DNA of 64,000 nt from Siphonodentalium dalli (lineage: Eukaryota > Mollusca > Scaphopoda > Gadilida > Siphonodentaliidae): the NCBI GenBank assembly GCA_032622095.1, contig CP136063.1, forward strand, positions 119,184,723-119,248,722, read 5' to 3'. The notes beneath the pieces are model-generated. The model had not been told where the DNA came from, searched no databases, and saw only the letters and a program-made list of their open reading frames with translations. Both the position numbers and the translations under genes were made by a program. Below are positions 25,142 to 40,421 of this stretch, one piece after another; within the stretch, counting starts at the first letter, position 1; the number at the start of each line of letters is the position of its first letter.

Positions 25142-26531
25142 AATTTTCAATGGTCTGTAACTTGGACATTTCTCAACCGATTTCCAAAATTCTTTCAGGA
25201 GAATCATTAGTACGTCCTATAGATACACGACAGTAAAAGTAGTTGAAATCATCGAAAAAAAAAAAATCGAAAATTTTGCCCCCACCCAAACCCCAAAAAT
25301 ATAAGTCCGTTCCTGTTCAAAACTTATTTTCATAGAAAGTTGCTAACAACTAACTGCATATGAGCCCTCGTATCTGGCTACCTTGAACGTTATAGGCGGA
25401 CACAGGATATGAAATAAATCGAATTTTGCGAATCATGGGCGACAACTCTGTAGGGAAAGCTCGGACATAAATTATAATGCATGGACCCAATAGGGCATAC
25501 TGAGTTGTGCATACGGTCCAAATTTCAAGTTGCTTCTATTCATACTTTTCGAGATACTGCAACCCCCAGTTTTACACATAAAGGGAGATAACTCTGCAAA
25601 GCAAGTTAGGACAAAATCCTATATAGACCGATGCACTACAACTATCATTGGGCTATAAACATACCAAAATCCAGCGCTCTATCTCTCTTACTTCCTGAGA
25701 TATAAGGGTTATAAAATTGCTTAGTATAATAATAAATAATATTGGAAAAAAATAATAAATTGAATAACAATATACTTCCATATTAAAATATGGAAGTATA
25801 ATAAGGGAATCGCGCGGAATTGATTGGAATGTCGATTGTATGGTTCATTGACATTTCTGTGTTCAGTTGGAATGTTCTGGTATGACCCCCACCCATGCCT
25901 CGAAATTTGGTAATGCGGGTAGAAAAATCGCCATATCTTGGCCAATTTTCAAGATTTCGAGCTAATTTTTGCGTCATTGTGTTCGTATTTGATGTCCCTA
26001 TAATATTTAGTTGGGTTTTGGTAAAGTATTGTGGCGATATTCTACTATGTAGGCCAATATGTATGTTGTTCAGTGCATACTTTTTGAATATCGTTGGCCT
26101 CCATCGACATACTACGGAAAGTGGGTAATTGTTTAGAAGTACTGAAAATTCCCCACCGAATGACACCAAACACGTGACGATTGGTTGATGGAAATTAAAT
26201 TCATAGTGCATCTTCTGTAAACTTGAAAAAAAATGAAGGGGCCACAATTTCCACATTTCTCAATCGATTTACAAAATTCTTTCACGAGTAGCATTAGTAC
26301 GTCGTATAGATACTTCATAACATTTTTGGTTCAAATCGGAGACAAAAAAAATATGACAATTTTTGCCCCCCTCCCTAATACGGACCAATGTTTTTGGATC
26401 TTGGTCAAAATTGCACCATTTCGTCTTCTTTCTATGGATAACACGCTCACATAAACCAAATACAATTCACGTGCGTTGTCTAGGAGGAGTTTTGTCCACA
26501 AGCACTTTCTCCTAAATCGATGTATGAATAC
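25142..26531. repeat. Copy 19, 1390 bp, offset 883 A
   Basis: There is a G-to-A change at 26025 (offset 883), shared with copies 31 and 33. One extra A in the run at 26226-26233 (A8 instead of A7) is private. Confidence 0.93.
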
Positions 26532-27920
26532 AATTTTCAATGGTCTGTAACTTGGACATTTCTCAACCGATTTCCAAAATTCTTTCAGGAGAATCATTAG
26601 TACGTCCTATAGATACACGACAGTAAAAGTAGTTGAAATCATCGAAAAAAAAAAAATCGAAAATTTTGCCCCCACCCAAACCCCAAAAATATAAGTCCGT
26701 TCCTGTTCAAAACTTATTTTCATAGAAAGTTGCTAACAACTAACTGCATATGAGCCCTCGTATCTGGCTACCTTGAACGTTATAGGCGGACACAGGATAT
26801 GAAATAAATCGAATTTTGCGAATCATGGGCGACAACTCTGTAGGGAAAGCTCGGACATAAATTATAATGCATGGACCCAATAGGGCATACTGAGTTGTGC
26901 ATACGGTCCAAATTTCAAGTTGCTTCTATTCATACTTTTCGAGATACTGCAACCCCCAGTTTTACACATAAAGGGAGATAACTCTGCAAAGCAAGTTAGG
27001 ACAAAATCATATATAGACCGATGCACTACAACTATCATTGGGCTATAAACATACCAAAATCCAGCGCTCTATCTCTCTTACTTCCTGAGATATAAGGGTT
27101 ATAAAATTGCTTAGTATAATAATAAATAATATTGGAAAAAAATAATAAATTGAATAACAATATACTTCCATATTAAAATATGGAAGTATAATAAGGGAAT
27201 CGCGCGGAATTGATTGGAATGTCGATTGTATGGTTCATTGACATTTCTGTGTTCAGTTGGAATGTTCTGGTATGACCCCCACCCATGCCTCGAAATTTGG
27301 TAATGCGGGTAGAAAAATCGCCATATCTTGGCCAATTTTCAAGATTTCGAGCTAATTTTTGCGTCATTGTGTTCGTATTTGATGTCCCTATAATATTTAG
27401 TTGGGTTTTGGTAAGGTATTGTGGCGATATTCTACTATGTAGGCCAATATGTATGTTGTTCAGTGCATACTTTTTGAATATCGTTGGCCTCCATCGACAT
27501 ACTACGGAAAGTGGGTAATTGTTTAGAAGTACTGAAAATTCCCCACCGAATGACACCAAACACGTGACGATTGGTTGATGGAAATTAAATTCATAGTGCA
27601 TCTTCTGTAAACTTGAAAAAAATGAAGGGGCCACAATTTCCACATTTCTCAATCGATTTACAAAATTCTTTCACGAGTAGCATTAGTACGTCGTATAGAT
27701 ACTTCATAACATTTTTGGTTCAAATCGGAGACAAAAAAAATATGACAATTTTTGCCCCCCTCCCTAATACGGACCAATGTTTTTGGATCTTGGTCAAAAT
27801 TGCACCATTTCGTCTTCTTTCTATGGATAACACGCTCACATAAACCAAATACAATTCACGTGCGTTGTCTAGGAGGAGTTTTGTCCACAAGCACTTTCTC
27901 CTAAATCGATGTATGAATAC
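26532..27920. repeat. Copy 20, offset 477 A
   Basis: There is a C-to-A change at 27009 (offset 477), shared with copies 32, 34 and 35. Confidence 0.93.
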
Positions 27921-30900
27921 AATTTTCAATGGTCTGTAACTTGGACATTTCTCAACCGATTTCCAAAATTCTTTCAGGAGAATCATTAGTACGTCCTATA
28001 GATACACGACAGTAAAAGTAGTTGAAATCATCGAAAAAAAAAAAATCGAAAATTTTGCCCCCACCCAAACCCCAAAAATATAAGTCCGTTCCTGTTCAAA
28101 ACTTATTTTCATAGAAAGTTGCTAACAACTAACTGCATATGAGCCCTCGTATCTGGCTACCTTGAACGTTATAGGCGGACACAGGATATGAAATAAATCG
28201 AATTTTGCGAATCATGGGCGACAACTCTGTAGGGAAAGCTCGGACATAAATTATAATGCATGGACCCAATAGGGCATACTGAGTTGTGCATACGGTCCAA
28301 ATTTCAAGTTGCTTCTATTCATACTTTTCGAGATACTGCAACCCCCAGTTTTACACATAAAGGGAGATAACTCTGCAAAGCAAGTTAGGACAAAATCCTA
28401 TATAGACCGATGCACTACAACTATCATTGGGCTATAAACATACCAAAATCCAGCGCTCTATCTCTCTTACTTCCTGAGATATAAGGGTTATAAAATTGCT
28501 TAGTATAATAATAAATAATATTGGAAAAAAATAATAAATTGAATAACAATATACTTCCATATTAAAATATGGAAGTATAATAAGGGAATCGCGCGGAATT
28601 GATTGGAATGTCGATTGTATGGTTCATTGACATTTCTGTGTTCAGTTGGAATGTTCTGGTATGACCCCCACCCATGCCTCGAAATTTGGTAATGCGGGTA
28701 GAAAAATCGCCATATCTTGGCCAATTTTCAAGATTTCGAGCTAATTTTTGCGTCATTGTGTTCGTATTTGATGTCCCTATAATATTTAGTTGGGTTTTGG
28801 TAAGGTATTGTGGCGATATTCTACTATGTAGGCCAATATGTATGTTGTTCAGTGCATACTTTTTGAATATCGTTGGCCTCCATCGACATACTACGGAAAG
28901 TGGGTAATTGTTTAGAAGTACTGAAAATTCCCCACCGAATGACACCAAACACGTGACGATTGGTTGATGGAAATTAAATTCATAGTGCATCTTCTGTAAA
29001 CTTGAAAAAAATGAAGGGGCCACAATTTCCACATTTCTCAATCGATTTACAAAATTCTTTCACGAGTAGCATTAGTACGTCGTATAGATACTTCATAACA
29101 TTTTTGGTTCAAATCGGAGACAAAAAAAATATGACAATTTTTGCCCCCCTCCCTAATACGGACCAATGTTTTTGGATCTTGGTCAAAATTGCACCATTTC
29201 GTCTTCTTTCTATGGATAACACGCTCACATAAACCAAATACAATTCACGTGCGTTGTCTAGGAGGAGTTTTGTCCACAAGCACTTTCTCCTAAATCGATG
29301 TATGAATACAATTTTCAATGGTCTGTAACTTGGACATTTCTCAACCGATTTCCAAAATTCTTTCAGGAGAATCATTAGTACGTCCTATAGATACACGACA
29401 GTAAAAGTAGTTGAAATCATCGAAAAAAAAAAAATCGAAAATTTTGCCCCCACCCAAACCCCAAAAATATAAGTCCGTTCCTGTTCAAAACTTATTTTCA
29501 TAGAAAGTTGCTAACAACTAACTGCATATGAGCCCTCGTATCTGGCTACCTTGAACGTTATAGGCGGACACAGGATATGAAATAAATCGAATTTTGCGAA
29601 TCATGGGCGACAACTCTGTAGGGAAAGCTCGGACATAAATTATAATGCATGGACCCAATAGGGCATACTGAGTTGTGCATACGGTCCAAATTTCAAGTTG
29701 CTTCTATTCATACTTTTCGAGATACTGCAACCCCCAGTTTTACACATAAAGGGAGATAACTCTGCAAAGCAAGTTAGGACAAAATCCTATATAGACCGAT
29801 GCACTACAACTATCATTGGGCTATAAACATACCAAAATCCAGCGCTCTATCTCTCTTACTTCCTGAGATATAAGGGTTATAAAATTGCTTAGTATAATAA
29901 TAAATAATATTGGAAAAAAATAATAAATTGAATAACAATATACTTCCATATTAAAATATGGAAGTATAATAAGGGAATCGCGCGGAATTGATTGGAATGT
30001 CGATTGTATGGTTCATTGACATTTCTGTGTTCAGTTGGAATGTTCTGGTATGACCCCCACCCATGCCTCGAAATTTGGTAATGCGGGTAGAAAAATCGCC
30101 ATATCTTGGCCAATTTTCAAGATTTCGAGCTAATTTTTGCGTCATTGTGTTCGTATTTGATGTCCCTATAATATTTAGTTGGGTTTTGGTAAGGTATTGT
30201 GGCGATATTCTACTATGTAGGCCAATATGTATGTTGTTCAGTGCATACTTTTTGAATATCGTTGGCCTCCATCGACATACTACGGAAAGTGGGTAATTGT
30301 TTAGAAGTACTGAAAATTCCCCACCGAATGACACCAAACACGTGACGATTGGTTGATGGAAATTAAATTCATAGTGCATCTTCTGTAAACTTGAAAAAAA
30401 TGAAGGGGCCACAATTTCCACATTTCTCAATCGATTTACAAAATTCTTTCACGAGTAGCATTAGTACGTCGTATAGATACTTCATAACATTTTTGGTTCA
30501 AATCGGAGACAAAAAAAATATGACAATTTTTGCCCCCCTCCCTAATACGGACCAATGTTTTTGGATCTTGGTCAAAATTGCACCATTTCGTCTTCTTTCT
30601 ATGGATAACACGCTCACATAAACCAAATACAATTCACGTGCGTTGTCTAGGAGGAGTTTTGTCCACAAGCACTTTCTCCTAAATCGATGTATGAATACAA
30701 TTTTCAATGGTCTGTAACTTGGACATTTCTCAACCGATTTCCAAAATTCTTTCAGGAGAATCATTAGTACGTCCTATAGATACACGACAGTAAAAGTAGT
30801 TGAAATCATCGAAAAAAAAAAAATCGAAAATTTTGCCCCCACCCAAACCCCAAAAATATAAGTCCGTTCCTGTTCAAAACTTATTTTCATAGAAAGTTGC

Positions 30901-33900
30901 TAACAACTAACTGCATATGAGCCCTCGTATCTGGCTACCTTGAACGTTATAGGCGGACACAGGATATGAAATAAATCGAATTTTGCGAATCATGGGCGAC
31001 AACTCTGTAGGGAAAGCTCGGACATAAATTATAATGCATGGACCCAATAGGGCATACTGAGTTGTGCATACGGTCCAAATTTCAAGTTGCTTCTATTCAT
31101 ACTTTTCGAGATACTGCAACCCCCAGTTTTACACATAAAGGGAGATAACTCTGCAAAGCAAGTTAGGACAAAATCCTATATAGACCGATGCACTACAACT
31201 ATCATTGGGCTATAAACATACCAAAATCCAGCGCTCTATCTCTCTTACTTCCTGAGATATAAGGGTTATAAAATTGCTTAGTATAATAATAAATAATATT
31301 GGAAAAAAATAATAAATTGAATAACAATATACTTCCATATTAAAATATGGAAGTATAATAAGGGAATCGCGCGGAATTGATTGGAATGTCGATTGTATGG
31401 TTCATTGACATTTCTGTGTTCAGTTGGAATGTTCTGGTATGACCCCCACCCATGCCTCGAAATTTGGTAATGCGGGTAGAAAAATCGCCATATCTTGGCC
31501 AATTTTCAAGATTTCGAGCTAATTTTTGCGTCATTGTGTTCGTATTTGATGTCCCTATAATATTTAGTTGGGTTTTGGTAAGGTATTGTGGCGATATTCT
31601 ACTATGTAGGCCAATATGTATGTTGTTCAGTGCATACTTTTTGAATATCGTTGGCCTCCATCGACATACTACGGAAAGTGGGTAATTGTTTAGAAGTACT
31701 GAAAATTCCCCACCGAATGACACCAAACACGTGACGATTGGTTGATGGAAATTAAATTCATAGTGCATCTTCTGTAAACTTGAAAAAAATGAAGGGGCCA
31801 CAATTTCCACATTTCTCAATCGATTTACAAAATTCTTTCACGAGTAGCATTAGTACGTCGTATAGATACTTCATAACATTTTTGGTTCAAATCGGAGACA
31901 AAAAAAATATGACAATTTTTGCCCCCCTCCCTAATACGGACCAATGTTTTTGGATCTTGGTCAAAATTGCACCATTTCGTCTTCTTTCTATGGATAACAC
32001 GCTCACATAAACCAAATACAATTCACGTGCGTTGTCTAGGAGGAGTTTTGTCCACAAGCACTTTCTCCTAAATCGATGTATGAATACAATTTTCAATGGT
32101 CTGTAACTTGGACATTTCTCAACCGATTTCCAAAATTCTTTCAGGAGAATCATTAGTACGTCCTATAGATACACGACAGTAAAAGTAGTTGAAATCATCG
32201 AAAAAAAAAAAATCGAAAATTTTGCCCCCACCCAAACCCCAAAAATATAAGTCCGTTCCTGTTCAAAACTTATTTTCATAGAAAGTTGCTAACAACTAAC
32301 TGCATATGAGCCCTCGTATCTGGCTACCTTGAACGTTATAGGCGGACACAGGATATGAAATAAATCGAATTTTGCGAATCATGGGCGACAACTCTGTAGG
32401 GAAAGCTCGGACATAAATTATAATGCATGGACCCAATAGGGCATACTGAGTTGTGCATACGGTCCAAATTTCAAGTTGCTTCTATTCATACTTTTCGAGA
32501 TACTGCAACCCCCAGTTTTACACATAAAGGGAGATAACTCTGCAAAGCAAGTTAGGACAAAATCCTATATAGACCGATGCACTACAACTATCATTGGGCT
32601 ATAAACATACCAAAATCCAGCGCTCTATCTCTCTTACTTCCTGAGATATAAGGGTTATAAAATTGCTTAGTATAATAATAAATAATATTGGAAAAAAATA
32701 ATAAATTGAATAACAATATACTTCCATATTAAAATATGGAAGTATAATAAGGGAATCGCGCGGAATTGATTGGAATGTCGATTGTATGGTTCATTGACAT
32801 TTCTGTGTTCAGTTGGAATGTTCTGGTATGACCCCCACCCATGCCTCGAAATTTGGTAATGCGGGTAGAAAAATCGCCATATCTTGGCCAATTTTCAAGA
32901 TTTCGAGCTAATTTTTGCGTCATTGTGTTCGTATTTGATGTCCCTATAATATTTAGTTGGGTTTTGGTAAGGTATTGTGGCGATATTCTACTATGTAGGC
33001 CAATATGTATGTTGTTCAGTGCATACTTTTTGAATATCGTTGGCCTCCATCGACATACTACGGAAAGTGGGTAATTGTTTAGAAGTACTGAAAATTCCCC
33101 ACCGAATGACACCAAACACGTGACGATTGGTTGATGGAAATTAAATTCATAGTGCATCTTCTGTAAACTTGAAAAAAATGAAGGGGCCACAATTTCCACA
33201 TTTCTCAATCGATTTACAAAATTCTTTCACGAGTAGCATTAGTACGTCGTATAGATACTTCATAACATTTTTGGTTCAAATCGGAGACAAAAAAAATATG
33301 ACAATTTTTGCCCCCCTCCCTAATACGGACCAATGTTTTTGGATCTTGGTCAAAATTGCACCATTTCGTCTTCTTTCTATGGATAACACGCTCACATAAA
33401 CCAAATACAATTCACGTGCGTTGTCTAGGAGGAGTTTTGTCCACAAGCACTTTCTCCTAAATCGATGTATGAATACAATTTTCAATGGTCTGTAACTTGG
33501 ACATTTCTCAACCGATTTCCAAAATTCTTTCAGGAGAATCATTAGTACGTCCTATAGATACACGACAGTAAAAGTAGTTGAAATCATCGAAAAAAAAAAA
33601 ATCGAAAATTTTGCCCCCACCCAAACCCCAAAAATATAAGTCCGTTCCTGTTCAAAACTTATTTTCATAGAAAGTTGCTAACAACTAACTGCATATGAGC
33701 CCTCGTATCTGGCTACCTTGAACGTTATAGGCGGACACAGGATATGAAATAAATCGAATTTTGCGAATCATGGGCGACAACTCTGTAGGGAAAGCTCGGA
33801 CATAAATTATAATGCATGGACCCAATAGGGCATACTGAGTTGTGCATACGGTCCAAATTTCAAGTTGCTTCTATTCATACTTTTCGAGATACTGCAACCC

Positions 33901-36900
33901 CCAGTTTTACACATAAAGGGAGATAACTCTGCAAAGCAAGTTAGGACAAAATCCTATATAGACCGATGCACTACAACTATCATTGGGCTATAAACATACC
34001 AAAATCCAGCGCTCTATCTCTCTTACTTCCTGAGATATAAGGGTTATAAAATTGCTTAGTATAATAATAAATAATATTGGAAAAAAATAATAAATTGAAT
34101 AACAATATACTTCCATATTAAAATATGGAAGTATAATAAGGGAATCGCGCGGAATTGATTGGAATGTCGATTGTATGGTTCATTGACATTTCTGTGTTCA
34201 GTTGGAATGTTCTGGTATGACCCCCACCCATGCCTCGAAATTTGGTAATGCGGGTAGAAAAATCGCCATATCTTGGCCAATTTTCAAGATTTCGAGCTAA
34301 TTTTTGCGTCATTGTGTTCGTATTTGATGTCCCTATAATATTTAGTTGGGTTTTGGTAAGGTATTGTGGCGATATTCTACTATGTAGGCCAATATGTATG
34401 TTGTTCAGTGCATACTTTTTGAATATCGTTGGCCTCCATCGACATACTACGGAAAGTGGGTAATTGTTTAGAAGTACTGAAAATTCCCCACCGAATGACA
34501 CCAAACACGTGACGATTGGTTGATGGAAATTAAATTCATAGTGCATCTTCTGTAAACTTGAAAAAAATGAAGGGGCCACAATTTCCACATTTCTCAATCG
34601 ATTTACAAAATTCTTTCACGAGTAGCATTAGTACGTCGTATAGATACTTCATAACATTTTTGGTTCAAATCGGAGACAAAAAAAATATGACAATTTTTGC
34701 CCCCCTCCCTAATACGGACCAATGTTTTTGGATCTTGGTCAAAATTGCACCATTTCGTCTTCTTTCTATGGATAACACGCTCACATAAACCAAATACAAT
34801 TCACGTGCGTTGTCTAGGAGGAGTTTTGTCCACAAGCACTTTCTCCTAAATCGATGTATGAATACAATTTTCAATGGTCTGTAACTTGGACATTTCTCAA
34901 CCGATTTCCAAAATTCTTTCAGGAGAATCATTAGTACGTCCTATAGATACACGACAGTAAAAGTAGTTGAAATCATCGAAAAAAAAAAAATCGAAAATTT
35001 TGCCCCCACCCAAACCCCAAAAATATAAGTCCGTTCCTGTTCAAAACTTATTTTCATAGAAAGTTGCTAACAACTAACTGCATATGAGCCCTCGTATCTG
35101 GCTACCTTGAACGTTATAGGCGGACACAGGATATGAAATAAATCGAATTTTGCGAATCATGGGCGACAACTCTGTAGGGAAAGCTCGGACATAAATTATA
35201 ATGCATGGACCCAATAGGGCATACTGAGTTGTGCATACGGTCCAAATTTCAAGTTGCTTCTATTCATACTTTTCGAGATACTGCAACCCCCAGTTTTACA
35301 CATAAAGGGAGATAACTCTGCAAAGCAAGTTAGGACAAAATCCTATATAGACCGATGCACTACAACTATCATTGGGCTATAAACATACCAAAATCCAGCG
35401 CTCTATCTCTCTTACTTCCTGAGATATAAGGGTTATAAAATTGCTTAGTATAATAATAAATAATATTGGAAAAAAATAATAAATTGAATAACAATATACT
35501 TCCATATTAAAATATGGAAGTATAATAAGGGAATCGCGCGGAATTGATTGGAATGTCGATTGTATGGTTCATTGACATTTCTGTGTTCAGTTGGAATGTT
35601 CTGGTATGACCCCCACCCATGCCTCGAAATTTGGTAATGCGGGTAGAAAAATCGCCATATCTTGGCCAATTTTCAAGATTTCGAGCTAATTTTTGCGTCA
35701 TTGTGTTCGTATTTGATGTCCCTATAATATTTAGTTGGGTTTTGGTAAGGTATTGTGGCGATATTCTACTATGTAGGCCAATATGTATGTTGTTCAGTGC
35801 ATACTTTTTGAATATCGTTGGCCTCCATCGACATACTACGGAAAGTGGGTAATTGTTTAGAAGTACTGAAAATTCCCCACCGAATGACACCAAACACGTG
35901 ACGATTGGTTGATGGAAATTAAATTCATAGTGCATCTTCTGTAAACTTGAAAAAAATGAAGGGGCCACAATTTCCACATTTCTCAATCGATTTACAAAAT
36001 TCTTTCACGAGTAGCATTAGTACGTCGTATAGATACTTCATAACATTTTTGGTTCAAATCGGAGACAAAAAAAATATGACAATTTTTGCCCCCCTCCCTA
36101 ATACGGACCAATGTTTTTGGATCTTGGTCAAAATTGCACCATTTCGTCTTCTTTCTATGGATAACACGCTCACATAAACCAAATACAATTCACGTGCGTT
36201 GTCTAGGAGGAGTTTTGTCCACAAGCACTTTCTCCTAAATCGATGTATGAATACAATTTTCAATGGTCTGTAACTTGGACATTTCTCAACCGATTTCCAA
36301 AATTCTTTCAGGAGAATCATTAGTACGTCCTATAGATACACGACAGTAAAAGTAGTTGAAATCATCGAAAAAAAAAAAATCGAAAATTTTGCCCCCACCC
36401 AAACCCCAAAAATATAAGTCCGTTCCTGTTCAAAACTTATTTTCATAGAAAGTTGCTAACAACTAACTGCATATGAGCCCTCGTATCTGGCTACCTTGAA
36501 CGTTATAGGCGGACACAGGATATGAAATAAATCGAATTTTGCGAATCATGGGCGACAACTCTGTAGGGAAAGCTCGGACATAAATTATAATGCATGGACC
36601 CAATAGGGCATACTGAGTTGTGCATACGGTCCAAATTTCAAGTTGCTTCTATTCATACTTTTCGAGATACTGCAACCCCCAGTTTTACACATAAAGGGAG
36701 ATAACTCTGCAAAGCAAGTTAGGACAAAATCCTATATAGACCGATGCACTACAACTATCATTGGGCTATAAACATACCAAAATCCAGCGCTCTATCTCTC
36801 TTACTTCCTGAGATATAAGGGTTATAAAATTGCTTAGTATAATAATAAATAATATTGGAAAAAAATAATAAATTGAATAACAATATACTTCCATATTAAA

Positions 36901-37643
36901 ATATGGAAGTATAATAAGGGAATCGCGCGGAATTGATTGGAATGTCGATTGTATGGTTCATTGACATTTCTGTGTTCAGTTGGAATGTTCTGGTATGACC
37001 CCCACCCATGCCTCGAAATTTGGTAATGCGGGTAGAAAAATCGCCATATCTTGGCCAATTTTCAAGATTTCGAGCTAATTTTTGCGTCATTGTGTTCGTA
37101 TTTGATGTCCCTATAATATTTAGTTGGGTTTTGGTAAGGTATTGTGGCGATATTCTACTATGTAGGCCAATATGTATGTTGTTCAGTGCATACTTTTTGA
37201 ATATCGTTGGCCTCCATCGACATACTACGGAAAGTGGGTAATTGTTTAGAAGTACTGAAAATTCCCCACCGAATGACACCAAACACGTGACGATTGGTTG
37301 ATGGAAATTAAATTCATAGTGCATCTTCTGTAAACTTGAAAAAAATGAAGGGGCCACAATTTCCACATTTCTCAATCGATTTACAAAATTCTTTCACGAG
37401 TAGCATTAGTACGTCGTATAGATACTTCATAACATTTTTGGTTCAAATCGGAGACAAAAAAAATATGACAATTTTTGCCCCCCTCCCTAATACGGACCAA
37501 TGTTTTTGGATCTTGGTCAAAATTGCACCATTTCGTCTTCTTTCTATGGATAACACGCTCACATAAACCAAATACAATTCACGTGCGTTGTCTAGGAGGA
37601 GTTTTGTCCACAAGCACTTTCTCCTAAATCGATGTATGAATAC
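27921..37643. repeat. Copies 21-27, consensus
   Basis: Seven units with no difference seen. The variant-free interval from 27009 to 37962 is about 10.95 kb, the longest in the window. Confidence 0.92.
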
Positions 37644-39032
37644 AATTTTCAATGGTCTGTAACTTGGACATTTCTCAACCGATTTCCAAAATTCTTTCAG
37701 GAGAATCATTAGTACGTCCTATAGATACACGACAGTAAAAGTAGTTGAAATCATCGAAAAAAAAAAAATCGAAAATTTTGCCCCCACCCAAACCCCAAAA
37801 ATATAAGTCCGTTCCTGTTCAAAACTTATTTTCATAGAAAGTTGCTAACAACTAACTGCATATGAGCCCTCGTATCTGGCTACCTTGAACGTTATAGGCG
37901 GACACAGGATATGAAATAAATCGAATTTTGCGAATCATGGGCGACAACTCTGTAGGGAAAGGTCGGACATAAATTGTAATGCATGGACCCAATAGGGCAT
38001 ACTGAGTTGTGCATACGGTCCAAATTTCAAGTTGCTTCTATTCATACTTTTCGAGATACTGCAACCCCCAGTTTTACACATAAAGGGAGATAACTCTGCA
38101 AAGCAAGTTAGGACAAAATCCTATATAGACCGATGCACTACAACTATCATTGGGCTATAAACATACCAAAATCCAGCGCTCTATCTCTCTTACTTCCTGA
38201 GATATAAGGGTTATAAAATTGCTTAGTATAATAATAAATAATATTGGAAAAAAATAATAAATTGAATAACAATATACTTCCATATTAAAATATGGAAGTA
38301 TAATAAGGGAATCGCGCGGAATTGATTGGAATGTCGATTGTATGGTTCATTGACATTTCTGTGTTCAGTTGGAATGTTCTGGTATGACCCCCACCCATGC
38401 CTCGAAATTTGGTAATGCGGGTAGAAAAATCGCCATATCTTGGCCAATTTTCAAGATTTCGAGCTAATTTTTGCGTCATTGTGTTCGTATTTGATGTCCC
38501 TATAATATTTAGTTGGGTTTTGGTAAGGTATTGTGGCGATATTCTACTATGTAGGCCAATATGTATGTTGTTCAGTGCATACTTTTTGAATATCGTTGGC
38601 CTCCATCGACATACTACGGAAAGTGGGTAATTGTTTAGAAGTACTGAAAATTCCCCACCGAATGACACCAAACACGTGACGATTGGTTGATGGAAATTAA
38701 ATTCATAGTGCATCTTCTGTGAACTTGAAAAAAATGAAGGGGCCACAATTTCCACATTTCTCAATCGATTTACAAAATTCTTTCACGAGTAGCATTAGTA
38801 CGTCGTATAGATACTTCATAACATTTTTGGTTCAAATCGGAGACAAAAAAAATATGACAATTTTTGCCCCCCTCCCTAATACGGACCAATGTTTTTGGAT
38901 CTTGGTCAAAATTGCACCATTTCGTCTTCTTTCTATGGATAACACGCTCACATAAACCAAATACAATTCACGTGCGTTGTCTAGGAGGAGTTTTGTCCAC
39001 AAGCACTTTCTCCTAAATCGATGTATGAATAC
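37644..39032. repeat. Copy 28, three variants
   Basis: It carries C-to-G at 37962 (offset 318, private), A-to-G at 37976 (offset 332, shared with copy 37) and A-to-G at 38721 (offset 1077, shared with copy 29). It is the most diverged copy in the window. Confidence 0.93.
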
Positions 39033-40421
39033 AATTTTCAATGGTCTGTAACTTGGACATTTCTCAACCGATTTCCAAAATTCTTTCAGGAGAATCATTA
39101 GTACGTCCTATAGATACACGACAGTAAAAGTAGTTGAAATCATCGAAAAAAAAAAAATCGAAAATTTTGCCCCCACCCAAACCCCAAAAATATAAGTCCG
39201 TTCCTGTTCAAAACTTATTTTCATAGAAAGTTGCTAACAACTAACTGCATATGAGCCCTCGTATCTGGCTACCTTGAACGTTATAGGCGGACACAGGATA
39301 TGAAATAAATCGAATTTTGCGAATCATGGGCGACAACTCTGTAGGGAAAGCTCGGACATAAATTATAATGCATGGACCCAATAGGGCATACTGAGTTGTG
39401 CATACGGTCCAAATTTCAAGTTGCTTCTATTCATACTTTTCGAGATACTGCAACCCCCAGTTTTACACATAAAGGGAGATAACTCTGCAAAGCAAGTTAG
39501 GACAAAATCCTATATAGACCGATGCACTACAACTATCATTGGGCTATAAACATACCAAAATCCAGCGCTCTATCTCTCTTACTTCCTGAGATATAAGGGT
39601 TATAAAATTGCTTAGTATAATAATAAATAATATTGGAAAAAAATAATAAATTGAATAACAATATACTTCCATATTAAAATATGGAAGTATAATAAGGGAA
39701 TCGCGCGGAATTGATTGGAATGTCGATTGTATGGTTCATTGACATTTCTGTGTTCAGTTGGAATGTTCTGGTATGACCCCCACCCATGCCTCGAAATTTG
39801 GTAATGCGGGTAGAAAAATCGCCATATCTTGGCCAATTTTCAAGATTTCGAGCTAATTTTTGCGTCATTGTGTTCGTATTTGATGTCCCTATAATATTTA
39901 GTTGGGTTTTGGTAAGGTATTGTGGCGATATTCTACTATGTAGGCCAATATGTATGTTGTTCAGTGCATACTTTTTGAATATCGTTGGCCTCCATCGACA
40001 TACTACGGAAAGTGGGTAATTGTTTAGAAGTACTGAAAATTCCCCACCGAATGACACCAAACACGTGACGATTGGTTGATGGAAATTAAATTCATAGTGC
40101 ATCTTCTGTGAACTTGAAAAAAATGAAGGGGCCACAATTTCCACATTTCTCAATCGATTTACAAAATTCTTTCACGAGTAGCATTAGTACGTCGTATAGA
40201 TACTTCATAACATTTTTGGTTCAAATCGGAGACAAAAAAAATATGACAATTTTTGCCCCCCTCCCTAATACGGACCAATGTTTTTGGATCTTGGTCAAAA
40301 TTGCACCATTTCGTCTTCTTTCTATGGATAACACGCTCACATAAACCAAATACAATTCACGTGCGTTGTCTAGGAGGAGTTTTGTCCACAAGCACTTTCT
40401 CCTAAATCGATGTATGAATAC
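39033..40421. repeat. Copy 29, offset 1077 G
   Basis: It carries A-to-G at 40110, shared only with its left neighbour. A one-unit duplication or local conversion explains the pair. Confidence 0.93.
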
